From the NCBI RefSeq assembly GCF_963576675.1, contig NC_088911.1, forward strand, positions 33,626,256-33,690,255: a DNA stretch of 64,000 bases, read 5' to 3'. A model generated the notes under the pieces. The model was not told the origin of the DNA, searched no databases, and was given only the letters and a program-made list of their open reading frames with translations. Source of the stretch: Euphorbia lathyris (Eukaryota > Streptophyta > Magnoliopsida > Malpighiales > Euphorbiaceae). Below, piece by piece: positions 1-11,700 of this stretch. The position numbers and the translations under genes are program-made. Positions within the stretch are counted from its first letter, which is position 1; the number at the start of each line of letters is the position of its first letter.

Positions 1-816
1 CATCAATCCAACCAAATAAACTTTAATCGTTTCTCCAAACGATATAATCAAGAAATATAGAGTACCTAAATTACGATAATCAATATTTTCTTTCTTCCAA
101 ACTCCAAATAATATCTCTACACCCATAATAGTCAATAAATCTATAATATCATTCGATTTTCTTATTCGACTTATAAACTCTGAATTTGATCGTCATTATA
201 TAAACTTACACTATAATCACACAAACTTCAAATACTACAAAATTTCAATTATATGTTTATATATCCTCTTATATCATATTTATCTCTTAATTTCCTACCT
301 CAAACCGTGCTTAAGATCAACAAAATTTGTCCTCAAAATTCATATCTTAATTATTTCCTCAAACATCAAATATATTCTCCCACTTTACTTCTCATTGATC
401 ACTAACATCGGTGTCTATCTAAACATTATTTATATACCTCTCAATAATTCTAAACCTCAACCCAATGAAGTTCACCAATAAAACAGTAATTGAAATTTCA
501 GATCTCATTTATTCAACTTAAGATTCTACAATACACTAAATTAATGTTATAATCTCTCAATCATTAATCAACTTCCAAACCCATTAAATAAAACCTCCAT
601 ATTTTATCTTTCTCAATCCCATATCTATTATTTCCAATTGATCACTTGATCAGTTCCTCAATTTTCTATATTCCTCAGAAGACCGTAAACCAGTAGCAAT
701 GTCTCCCAAATAAGGAGAAAAATCAAAGCAAAAACCAAATTCTGGTTTAATGCTAAAATGACCAACATATGCCGTTTTCAGCATAACTTTTGCATACGGA
801 GTCCGATTAATGCGAT
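1..816. other. AT-rich stretch, no gene recognised
   Basis: No open frame of useful length and no motif I recognise. It lies downstream of the minus-strand PMD gene and may belong to the same retroelement, because the LTR-like segment at 3200 would be that element's right end. I could not find the matching left LTR in this window. Confidence 0.4.
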
Positions 817-2543
817 TCAAAAACCTCTGGAAACGTAAGACAAAAATAAAGCCAATCGGTTCAGGGAAGACGCAGAAGGAAGATGGGTTCGTGCCGGAAG
901 TTGTAATGGAGTCATAGCTACCTCAGTCGAGTCCTCATCAAGGGACAAGGTGCCAAGCGAAGACGTCAAGTTCCAACGTGCCCCCAGTTGATCCAGTGTC
1001 TCATCCTCAAAACCGAAGTATAGGCCTTCGTCGGAGTCCTCTTCTTCTTCCCTTTGTCTCACAGAAGGCCCTGCTGCAGCAGCCGCCCTCTCTCCCTCAT
1101 CCATCATAACTGCTTTTCCTTTTCCCTTGTCGTTAATGTCAAGCACATTCGGGGCTAGGAGAGTCGGATTGTTGTCTTTCCCTGAGCTACCGCTTGAATC
1201 TAAAAAAAAATAAATAAATAAAAAAAAATAAAAACAAAGATATATAAATAAAAAAAAAATATATATATATATATATATATCTAAATAAAACAAAAGAACT
1301 TACCAACAGGTGGGATACAATGTTGGAAAATGGTTTCCCACCAAGCATCAAACGAAGGTTGATCCGATCCAAGCAGAAGTGGTCCCTGATCGTATCCCGC
1401 ATCCAGAACCGCAGCCGCTATATCTTCATCACTAGCCCCACACCGCTAAGAAGGGGTAGGAAATGGGAGTTGCCCTGGGATAGATTGGAAAAAGCCTAAC
1501 TGACGTGCCCAAAGACATGGTGCATACAAGGTCAAACCAGCGTTTGATGAGCGAGAGATTCTGTTTCGGTTCACCCTATGGTGTAACCGACGTGTCGCAC
1601 ATACCGTCATCCACCATTCAGCACCTTCATGGGGGGCAGCAGACAAATAAGAGCGAGCCCAAGATGGTAGACACGAGTTATTCTTTTCCCAAAAAAGAAA
1701 CAGCGTATTATGAGTAGATGGCACCAAAGTACGAAGAAATCTCACAACTACACTGACAGCCAAACTCGAAGAGCTGTAGCAAAGGTCCACGCCAAGATGC
1801 CCCGAAGTCTCCATCGACGATGCGGTGGCCAAATGAGGAAAATAGATAAAAAGCCACAGCTGCAACAGCCACAAACCACCTCTAGGTTTTATGAATGGCC
1901 TATCCTCAACAGTGAGAGCCAGGCGATGGAATGTTGAGGCCAACAACATGGTGCCAAGAGCTAAACGACGGCCCGAAGCCAGAGCCTTAGCAATGATCAA
2001 TATTTCTGCAGTAGGCCTGAGGCCTAACGGCTCAAAGATATAATTGCTAAGCATCATCCACAGAAAATGCACATGATCCTCATCATCCAATTCCCTCTTG
2101 TCCAATTTCCTTCTGATCATTTGGACATACGTCCCGGCCTCTTTGGATAAGATAGCCTTCACTTCAGGAAACGCATTCGTCTCAACACAACTCGGGACCT
2201 CCTCTCCGATAATAGGTAACCCCGTCAAAGCCACTACATCACGTAAGGTGATAGACATGGGACCCAGCGGAAGGATCAACGAATTACACACCGGCGACCA
2301 ATAATTCAGCACCCCCTCCAGTACATTCACACAAGGAGTAATTTCATGACGGGTCAGACGAATAAAATCCCTAATGCCAACTTGGTTCCAAACACTCTCA
2401 TATCTCGGCTCTAGGCGATCTACAAGGTCATTCCATCCAATGTAACAGCGAGGAAATATCAGCCCTTTCTTACTTGCAGGGAATTGATAAGTTTTTCTAA
2501 GGAGGGCCAATTCGGTAGAACTGCTCATGGGATATGGGGGCAA
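817..2543 (-). pseudogene. Plant mobile domain (PMD / aminotransferase-like) gene, nonsense-interrupted, two exons visible
   Basis: The translation resembles plant-mobile-domain proteins (the MAIN/MAIL family and the many transposon-borne relatives). It reads WNDLVDRLEPRYESVW, then a block ending SITLRDVVALTGLPIIG, a long helical middle, and a late AWW..F..C motif. Exon 1 is 2543-1304 and exon 2 is 1199-817; the 104-nt intron has GTAAGT and TTTAG ends, and the phases fit (1 nt + 2 nt). The first ATG in frame is at 2528-2526; the frame stays open upstream to a possible acceptor near 2583, so a 5' exon may exist. A TAG at 1448-1446 cuts the frame at codon 361 from that ATG, while coding similarity continues unbroken beyond it, so I call it a pseudogene. 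Exon 2 encodes an acidic, Ser/Glu-rich tail (EEEEDSDEG). The intron is A-rich with an AT microsatellite. PMD proteins act in transcriptional silencing in plants; the role of transposon-borne copies is unknown. Copying error in the stop cannot be excluded. Confidence 0.75.
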
Positions 2544-2583
2544 AGGGGAATTATTCGCAGCAACAGGGCTAATAGTAAAGACA

Positions 2584-3181
2584 CTATCCTAAAATTGAAG
2601 TATAAACACGATCAATTAAAGCCTATCGATGCTACCTTCAAACACATGATCAGGAAATTGCAAAGTTCATTGAAAATTACCTCCTGCAAGCCAAGTGTTA
2701 TGCCTAAGTGAGAATCAACGCGAAGGGTGTCAGAATAGGAACACGCAGCTGAGACAGACAGACACGAAATTTCAGCAATACAATCTCATTCACACATGGT
2801 AGTTCTAAAAATTCTCACATTAAATTTCAATTCAATTTATCAGCTTTTCAATGAATATAATTCTACATATACAAAAGCAAAAGAAACAGAGAAAGAAAAT
2901 ATAGAAGGAAAATAGCTTGCATACCCATGTTTGAAAAGATTGAGAGCTTGATTCCGAATGCTTCTTGAGCTTTGGAGAAAGAAAATGGTAGAAACAAAAA
3001 TAACAAAAGAGGAAGAAGAGTTGTAGATTGATTAAGATGGAGAGAGTTCCTAGGTAATTCAAATTCTAAAAATCCTGCAGGATTCTCTCTCTATTATCTT
3101 GATAATATAAAAAAAAGAGAAAAAGATATTTAATAAAACTTCTTTTATGCATAAATTTTATTTTTGTTAATTCATTTATGC
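2584..3181. other. Noncoding stretch between PMD gene and polypurine tract
   Basis: No convincing coding region. On the minus strand it would hold the promoter and 5' exon(s) of the PMD gene. On the plus strand it is the segment directly before a polypurine tract, as expected for the 3' untranslated part of an LTR element. Confidence 0.4.
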
Positions 3182-3199
3182 ACAAAAGAGGGGGGCAAT
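3182..3199 (+). other. Polypurine-tract-like sequence before an LTR start
   Basis: ACAAAAGAGGGGGGCAAT directly precedes TGTTGGCCC. A purine-rich run beside a TG-initiated LTR is the plus-strand priming site of LTR retrotransposons, so the element would run left to right with its 3' LTR at 3200. Confidence 0.6.
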
Positions 3200-3338
3200 T
3201 GTTGGCCCAAAATAAATAAATTTTATTTTATATATATATAATGCTTGTTTGTCAATTTTAGGATATAGTTTTCATTGTATCTAGAAAATAATAATGATAA
3301 AATAAAAATAATAAATACATTAATAAAGTCATCCCAAA

Positions 3339-3592
3339 TACGTGAGGCGTACATCTTCATACGCGGGGCGTACTCCACACATCCAAAGGCGTTTCAGGAT
3401 CAGGAGCACGTTTACGCGGGACGTGCATTTCCATACGCAGGGCGTATACCGCACATCCGAAGATGTTCCACTTCAGAGACTCGTTTACGCGAGACGTACC
3501 CTTCCATACACCACGCGTAAACGTCATCGACAGAACGCGCAAGCTTTAGAAGCCCTGATACGCAGGGCGTAACCGACATTACGTGGGCTGTA
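3339..3592 (+). promoter_or_regulatory. Seven imperfect palindromic 13-mers (TACGCRGGGCGTA-type) upstream of a TATA box
   Basis: Copies begin at 3339, 3360, 3413, 3434, 3486, 3559 and 3580. The best are TACGCGGGGCGTA and TACGCAGGGCGTA: TACGC and GCGTA arms around a 3-bp spacer. Several come in pairs 21 bp apart. They stand out as CG-rich islands in an AT-rich segment, 170-420 bp upstream of the TATA box at 3761. Arrays like this in U3 often bind transcription factors; that role here is inference. Confidence 0.6.
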
Positions 3593-3760
3593 TCCTCTCT
3601 TCCGGCAGCAGTTGGAAGCAGTCAACAGCAGTTAGTGGGAGTTGAAGAAGTTAAGTTAGTTGGTGATGTGGCAAGTTAGTGGGAGAGAATTTCAAGGGGT
3701 AGTTGGTGAATAATTACCAAAATGCCACTGAATAATTACCAAAATGCCACTCCAAAATAC

Positions 3761-3769
3761 TATAAATAG
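3761..3769 (+). promoter_or_regulatory. TATA box of the LTR-like segment
   Basis: TATAAATAG followed by a C-rich, CA-rich leader is a good plant core promoter. It lies just after the 22-bp tandem duplication at 3708-3751. Confidence 0.55.
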
Positions 3770-5060
3770 ACCCCTCCACTTCATAAAAAATCACTCAATC
3801 CAACACAACAAAACCCCTTCCTAAGGTCCCTTCCAATGCTCTCTAGTTCTTAGTTCTTAAGTCCCTTTGTTCTTAGTTCTTCAAGTTCTTTCTTTCGTTC
3901 TTCGTTTTTTCTTAGCTTCGATTCCTCTTTTAGCTCTTCTTTACCTCCAATTAAAGTTCCAATAGCCTCTTTCCAAGTTTTTCTAATTCAATTTAGTATT
4001 CCAAGTCTTTAATTTGCTCAATTCCTAGCTAGAGCTCTGTTTTCAAATCGATTTTCCAGATTCATCCAATTACTTTCAAAGCCCGATTGCATCTATTTAA
4101 AGTCATTTTTTGCTTTCAATCCCTTCGACAAAGTTGTTCCTGACGTCTTGAAGTTCAATCTAGTATATTTATTTGCCCAATTCCGTGCCCAGAAACTCTA
4201 TTTACAAGCCGATCTGTCCAGCCCAAATCCTTTTAGACATTCTGTTTTCAGAATTTTCCAGATTCGTCCAGTTATTTTCAACTCCCAATTTCGTCTACTT
4301 AGCATCTGTTTTAGCCTTCGATCCCTTATAGAAGTTTGTTCCTGACCTCCTGAAGTTAAATTTAGCCTATTTACTCGTCCAATTCCATGTTCTTAAGCAT
4401 CCAAACGAGCCTCCCGAAGTTGAGAGTTAAATCTGCCCCATTTGCCTACCAACGTTTTGCCATTGCCAAGATCACATACCGTACGGGCCCGACCGGTTGC
4501 AGCTCTCCAAGGACCTCGCACCGACACCAAAATTCAACATCAATCCGAGATAGCTATTGTGGCTCCGAGTTTGTTGTTGAATTCCAATTTATTTTAATTG
4601 CATTTCAATTCCTTGTATTTGATTTGTTCTTCCAGTTCAATTGAATTAGCTATATGTTTAGTATAGAAGTTCTTCAATTGTAATTCATTTTCAATTTCAT
4701 GCTTACCTCAAACACATGTATTCAAACCTTGATTTACATCAATAAAATACCGATTTTTCACCAAATCTCGTGTTAATTTCGCACCTTCAATTTCTTTACT
4801 TTTCCCGTCTTCAATCTATACGCTTAGCTTAAATAAAAACAATTTATCTCGCAAAGTTTCTATAACGGCGCAAGAGACCCAAGAGGGACTTTTTCAATCC
4901 TTGCGTCCATCGCCAATCGTTTCGTTTAGAATTCAAGTTTTGGTGCGCAAATTCCATAAACTTAACCATTTTAATTGAGAGGTAATCTTCTCTGGCACGC
5001 CCGCACCCTAACCACACGTGACAAGGTTGAAAATTAGCATATTCGCAAAATATCGCTAAC

Positions 5061-6557
5061 AACTGCAAAGCACATTTATTTCGTAGTTTTTTGTCATGGT
5101 CCGCGATTGTTTGAATTGCGAAGTAAATTTCTTTAGACTATTTTTCTTTAATATTGTTTTGACAATAAGTTTGTTTCTCAACAGTAGTCATATGTCAACC
5201 GATCATATTTTGTATGTAATTACGTGGAACATCCAATAGAAAACAGGGTGAAAAGTCATGACATACGTGGCTGGTGAATTGAAGTTGCTTCTACTTTCAA
5301 CAAAAATCAACTTCCAGATTTTATAAGAGGCAGCACCTGTTGATTCAACATCATTTGACTTATGTATGACCATGTAAACAACATACGGTCCAAACAAAGT
5401 TCTTGGAATAGTAGTTCTTATTGTTGATTCCAGTGATGTTGATTGCTTCATAAAGTATTGCCGAATGAATCCAAATGATGTGATCCCACTGTATCTTATT
5501 TTTGAACTGCGAACAATAGACGCACAACTACCGTGAGTTATGAAAATGAAGAATGTTGTTCAATCAAAGTTGTGATCCCATCGTTAAAGTTGACACTCAT
5601 CAACCAGGTAAAGAAAAAGTCACGGATTTCAACCTCACATCCAACCCCGGTTTAGATGATATAAGCTCGAATCAATTTTTTAATTCCAAAAAAAAACTGT
5701 TTATGAAAATATCTAGGATCCTTATAACCTAATAATAATGATAACCTCAATAATAATGATGACGAAGAACACTAAATTATACATTGCAATTGATAAATAT
5801 GGTAATAATCATATTTATTCTCTTAATTTTAGAATTGAACCGAATGAAAGTAACGAAGCATGTACGTACCTGATTTAAATCTTATTGATAACCCTAATTT
5901 TAGTCTTTAAAACTTATTAATTAACCGTGAAGTCTCCTTGAGATTCCATTCTCTGTTGTTAACATTGTGCACCATCATTATAGTTGTTGTTTTTTTTTTT
6001 TTTTTTTTTTTTATGAAACCATCATTATATAATATTCTTTTGAAAGGCTAATACATGTATTTGCAAGTTGAGTCTATTAAATATTCTTTTGAAAGGCTAA
6101 ATAACAACGTATATATAAGGTGGATGGATAGGCATATACGCATTGTTGATTTAATTTATAAAATTCAAAAGAGAATAATCAACATGATTCATGAATAATG
6201 TCTCCCATCATTTTGGTAATTCTCCATCCCTTTGGAATCCTTTAGATTTCAAGGAATCCTAACCCAATCCATTAGCACCCTTAATTTTAGTTGTATAGTT
6301 GTAGTTGTTTATATTCTAAAATATATTTAGAACTTATCTAATCATTTTATGAGCGTTTCTTTATTCAATTTTTACCTTATATTTATCTTTTCATATTGAA
6401 AATGAAAAAATTTACGTATTTAACGGATGTTTATCTTTTTATATTAAAAATGAGAGTTTTAAATATTTAGTTAAGAACTAATGTTTTGCTTTTTTCCTAC
6501 GTAAAATCTCTATTTTTTTTAACAAGTTAAACAAACCTTTGACTGCTCTTTTTAGCC
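5061..6557. other. Intergenic AT-rich stretch
   Basis: No gene seen. Contains a run of 23 T at 5990-6012 and a short direct repeat of an ATATTCTTTTGAAAGGCTAA motif near 6031 and 6080. Confidence 0.5.
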
Positions 6558-6560
6558 TTA

Positions 6561-6895
6561 GGGTCCGTTTGTTTTACCTACTGTTTGCTGTTGCTGTTTG
6601 ATGTTTGCTGTTACGGTTTGCTGTTTGTTGTTCCTGCTTGCTGTTGCTAGTTGTTGTTTGCTGTTACGGTTTGCTGTTGGAAAAAGCTGTTTTTCCAAAA
6701 AGCAGAGATTTTCTGCTTTTGTAAAATGCTGCTTTTCAGATGTAAAAAGCAAACAGGAGGTTACTAACCAAACACCTAATGCTGTTTTTCAAGTGTAAAA
6801 GGCAAACAAGAATGTCACTAACCAAACATCTAAAACTCTCCATTTCAAACTGAAACGGCAAACAGGAGCACGAAAACGAGCACCCAAACGCCCCC
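6561..6895. mobile_element. Tourist-like (PIF/Harbinger-type) MITE with TTA target duplication
   Basis: The ends form terminal inverted repeats: GGGTCCGTTTG on the left and CAAACGCCCCC on the right (reverse complement GGGGGCGTTTG), flanked by TTA at 6558-6560 and 6896-6898. The inside has GCTGTTTGCTGTT repeats and no coding frame. TTA duplications and G-rich ends of this kind typify Tourist-like MITEs. A hAT-type MITE with similar ends is the alternative, but I see no 8-bp duplication. Confidence 0.7.
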
Positions 6896-6898
6896 TTA

Positions 6899-7358
6899 GC
6901 CAGTCTTCTTTGAAAAAGCTTTTTGAAACTCCTATCTTACGCCTTCCTTGCCCGGGCCTTTAGTATATGGATAGAACTTGATCCTATCCTTATTTCTGCA
7001 TAATCTTATTCTTAGAACAAGGATAGACTTCATTCAATTTCAATTACTATAGAGATAAAATTTTATATTTATAAACAATTATAAGCGGATACAAATTCCA
7101 ACTTGTTATAATCTTGTCATTAATCCATCTCTACAGCCAACTATTATAAGCGGAAACAAATTCTAACTTGTTTTAACAAGAGAGATTATTCTAAAAATGC
7201 AACTAGAGATTTTTCTAAGATTTAGGCTGTGTTACTTTTTATGGAAAATATTATTTCATATTATTTTTTTATCTTTTCATGCTTTTGTCACTAAAATATT
7301 AAGTTAAAGATTTATAATGTGAATTTATCCCAATTTTTTTTAATATTTTTTTTAAAAG
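6899..7358. other. Intergenic AT-rich stretch
   Basis: No coding frame or repeat that I recognise. Confidence 0.4.
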
Positions 7359-7428
7359 AATGGATTCGAACCACAACCTCCCACCTCATATTTCAAAGGT
7401 GTATTAACTGAGTTATGATCATTTGGTC
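7359..7428 (-). repeat. tRNA-derived (SINE-like) fragment
   Basis: Read on the minus strand it has a pol III box B-like GGTTCGAATCC and, further upstream, a box A-like AACTCAGTTAATAC at tRNA-like spacing. No complete cloverleaf is evident. It resembles the tRNA-like block inside the large gypsy LTRs at 27090 and 37921 and is best read as a SINE head or decayed tRNA copy. Confidence 0.45.
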
Positions 7429-8754
7429 GCAATTTATACCAAATTTGAATGCATAGTGTCTTTTTTTTCAAGGATTTACATGAAACATTTCAAAACCTAA
7501 AAAATTTGATAAAACTCTTGTTAAAAAAAATTCAAAACAATTCTCATTAATATTGTATTGATTTTGATAAAAAAAAAAATCTTAAACGACGTATAAAAAA
7601 ACCCGAATGAGTAACATACTAACAAAATTTTAAATACACACAAAAGTGAAATAGTGATTTATTCCAAAAATATTCAATCCCAACTTTTCTTTTAAGACCT
7701 CGCTGGGAAAGGTTTTGGAAGAAAAACCAGTGACCTTTTTCTTGCTTAATGAAAGAACAAACTACCATGGCCTGAATTGGATAGCCTCCTAATCAATTTG
7801 TTCCTTTAAGTAACATCAATTCAAAACAAAAGGCCCACAAAAAGTTTACCTTAACAGTCAATCAAAAACTAAGGGGAAAAACCTAAATTTACCATTAGGG
7901 AAGTGCACATGAATCTATTCTTAACGTTTTTGTAACTGTACATGAAGCAATTTCGGACTCAAAGTAACAAATAGTCAAAAATTGACTTGGCCACAACTTG
8001 AGCCTAAAATTACTACAAATTGAAAATGTTGAACAGTTTCTTACCTTAAGAATAAATCTGAACTTCCCAAAAATGTTAGGCAAATTTAGATTTTAAACCG
8101 AAAACTAGACATGAATAAACAGCAAAGAAATGATCTCAAGTATATGTTTCGATTAATAAAGCACCCACACAAATTATTGTGGTAATAATTCTTCATCACA
8201 ATTCACAAGTGATACAAGTATTCAGTACAGTACTAACACAATATGACAAGAAATTCTCTGCTCATCAAAATCTTGTCAATGGTTATGAATCCCATATTCC
8301 TGTAATCTTGGGGATATCTATCCACAAAGTTGCTACAGCCTATAGAAACTTTAATCCTTCAAGTACTATACAGTTAACACTCACGTTACATCAACTATGA
8401 GATGCTCCAGAACCAAATAGCTGAAACAATTCACAGGGTTTAAAATCAAAATCAGAACATATCCTGTGCTCAGAACTGCCGCTTCGGGCCAAAAGTTTGA
8501 GGATCGTATCACAGGGAACACCAAAACAAGTAAACAGGAGTTGCGGGTGATTAACTGATGAGCACAGATCATAAGTTCTGCAGAACGTATGCATCTGATG
8601 TAACCAAAAATCCAACTACATTCCCTGTTTCTTTTCTCTAATACGGCTATGGGGTTGAGAGCTTACAAACAGCAAAAAGTATGCTCTTCTGCATCCGAGG
8701 AAGGTTCTTAGATAAAAGACTATTTAACCCCACTGGCCGCTACTATAACTGATT
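7429..8754. other. Noncoding stretch; right part is probable 3' UTR of the DUF789 gene
   Basis: No coding frame. The last several hundred bases before 8755 lie downstream of the minus-strand DUF789 stop codon and probably contain its 3' UTR; I could not fix the poly(A) site. Confidence 0.4.
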
Positions 8755-11700
8755 TTATGAATTACGTGAAACAAAAAACCGAAAATCGGGCAGCTTAACT
8801 TCTAAAGATCGGAGCCAACTGTCAGCAGCCTGCAATAGAGAGTCTGCTTGCTGCCTTTCGTGGGCTCCACCTGAAGTTAAAATTGAACCTCTCAACTTAT
8901 ATGAAGCGAGCCCAAAAACGGGTAGAACAATCTTGGAAGAAGCAGCCATGCCATTTAACTTTCTGCCACTCGGCACATCAAGGTGCACCTGATTCTTGCC
9001 TGCAGCAGTTATAAAAACTATTCCATAATCAGAACCGCAAAATGACCCACCCCATCACTAACTGAGACATGTGCACAGGGACACGAAGAGAAAGAGGAAA
9101 AACGTACTTCTAGCATGTGTGGATAAACCATGCAAGGTCAAAAATGATGCATCGAAATTTCGTAGTGTCTGACCCACAGGTATTCTGTATATTGGGTACC
9201 TGTTTCCATATTCCAGAACACAAGGAAATGCAAATGATAATCACTACCGGTAACAATTTCAATATTCAAATATCAATCTGATAGAGGGAGAAAGATTACC
9301 AAGCCACAGAAACCCAACTAGCCGGGGATAAATCACAGCTTCTATAGCGTTTAATATCTGGAAATTGAGACGCAAGAGTTGAAACCTGAAAATATGCCAG
9401 GGAGGCATGGGTGCACAAGTGACTGAGCCAGGAAAAAAATCGAGCAAACATAAACCTTAGTATGCTAATATTCATGAGCATTGACTTGCCTTGTCATATA
9501 AAGGTTTCCGATTGTGTGGTTGCTCCTGTTCAAAATATTCATAGACAAGAAGGCCAGGTGAATTTAAATTCTCTGGTTCTTCACTGGATGAACCATTAAA
9601 AGATTTGTCTCTCAAGCTAACTCTCTGCGTTCCCTGGAAATTTGAGTTCATGTGTTTACCCTGACCCATCACTCCACCTTTGGCTTGCTGTTCTGCTTCA
9701 CACTCGCTGCTACCTCGACCAGCACTACTTGCATTCCTAAAAGACTCAGCCTCATTGTCATCAACATGCCTCCTAATATAATATAAATGTGAAATAGTCA
9801 TAAAAAAAGAAAAAAAAAAAGAGTACAGATCATACGGAAATGTAAGGAATCACAACACACTTCTATAGGCAGCACATAGTAATCAATCATTGCCTGTTTT
9901 CAACATGATTGAAAGCATAGCCCCATTTCAACAGATTCATTATCCTGAAAATATACAAATAGCAGGGAACTTCCCCCAGCAAGTTCCAGCTGCATAAAGA
10001 AAAGAATAGAAAAAAAGAGTATAACACACACACTACAAAGATTTAGAAAAGGGTACGCATAACCCAAATATGGCCTCTACCATTTTTGTTACACATACTT
10101 AAGGATAAAGCAGGTTCTCTAAATTTCTAACCTTTATGAGATCAAACTGTGAAATAGAAACACTGGAGTTTGCAGGCATAACATTTAGCACTCAGCAAAA
10201 CAATTTTGATTGCATAACCCTCATTTGGCTTCTACTATCTGCGCAGACATGCTTAGAAAAAGCTTGTCATCTAAGTTTCTGACATTGAGATCATACTGAA
10301 ATATAAGGACTGGAGCTTGCAGGATAACCGAACTTGTCCCCAACCATGAGCCATCTTTCAGATACTTATCAAACACAGATGCACAACCCCACAAAATCTT
10401 TGGATTGGATAAGATTGCCCTAATCATTTTTTAATAATATCCACAGCACGGTCAATAGTTAGCAGTTGCTGTTGGTTCTGACAGGGCATTTCAATTCCCT
10501 AATACAATACTAAACTGGTTTGCATCGGTTGATTGGAGATACACAGATGGATGTGAACTCAATGTGGAGGAATATTACTTATGTGACAACCAAAAAGAAT
10601 ATTAGTATATTACCCTTTTGGCACAACAAAACAGCTTTTATAACCAATCTAATTCAACATATCAGACTTGATATAACTAGCTGTTTCTACTGAAGTGCTT
10701 TGCTACTAGGATTTCCAGAAATATAGTTATGGACATACCAAGTCAATGTCACTGTAGCTGTGTTCAGTGTACTAGTAGTTGGACACCTCTGCAAACTGAT
10801 GGAATTAGCTAATTACAGTTGAAAAATGCCCTAATTCCAACCAAGTTTAATAGTGACCCATGTCTCATATCTCAATATGAAACACCAGTGAATCCTGAGG
10901 ATATGCTCAGTTCTAAAGAATGGTTTAGCAATTAAGGACATATTTCTTCTACAACTAGACTATATCTCATATCATATGTACCTATAGTATGTGATGCACC
11001 ACCCATCACCAATCCCAAGATGTCTAATGCCAACAAAGTGGTTCAGAAGTCCTAACTTGATGGCTCTTGCAAGTCTAAGAGATTCCTTCTAACGTAAAAC
11101 AAAAGGTTAGGAGGAATTTTTTATTAAATACGGTACAAATAAGACCAAAGGAAAAATTATTGAAATATTTGTGTCATGAACGAGCTGTTGCTGTTTAGAG
11201 TCCTAATTAGTATTATGATTTAGAGTCCTAATTAGGAGTCATGCATTAATTATTTTCCATCTAGGATTTGTTTCAGTTGTAGTAGTTTCTGTCTATTTAG
11301 GATTCATTCATTAATTTGATTTCTGCAATAGTTAGTTACCATACAGGATAGGTCTTGATTTCCGCAATTAGTGGTTATTCTCTTTTCCTAATTAGTTGTT
11401 GTTTCCTATTCCTAATCAATTTATGCCTATGCAGCCCTAGCTAGCATTATTCCTATTTTGTAATTCTGTCTCTTCTATTTAAAGGGGAGATTATTAATAA
11501 AATAGCATCAGTTGAAAATCCAATTAAAACCTTAAGAGATCGCAGAGTTCTCTTAACAAGCTCCTAACAATTCTGAGATCGTGGGGTTCTCTCTTAACGA
11601 GCTCCTAACCATTTCAACAAGATAGGTAAAGGAAGGACGACTTTGAAGCATTCTTTCCTAGAGGATTTTAGGGTGCAAGATCCCAAAGCCGTGTTCATAA

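Larger units (their letters stand above)
3200..5060 (+). repeat. LTR-like segment of a Ty3/gypsy-type element (right end uncertain)
   Basis: Starts TGTTGGCCC after a polypurine tract. It holds a repeated-palindrome block (3339-3592), an exact 22-bp tandem duplication (3708-3729 and 3730-3751), a TATA box (TATAAATAG at 3761) and then pyrimidine-rich leader-like sequence. This order matches U3-R-U5. A second copy of the LTR is not in the window, so this may be the 3' LTR of an element extending left, with the PMD gene antisense inside it, or a solo LTR. I could not find the terminal CA and target duplication; the right limit is a guess from the change in sequence character. Confidence 0.55.

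Noticed and set aside
817..1402. Lys/Phe/Tyr-rich N-termini of the minus-strand open frames here
   Set aside because: These parts translate the A-rich intron between the PMD exons (1200-1303).
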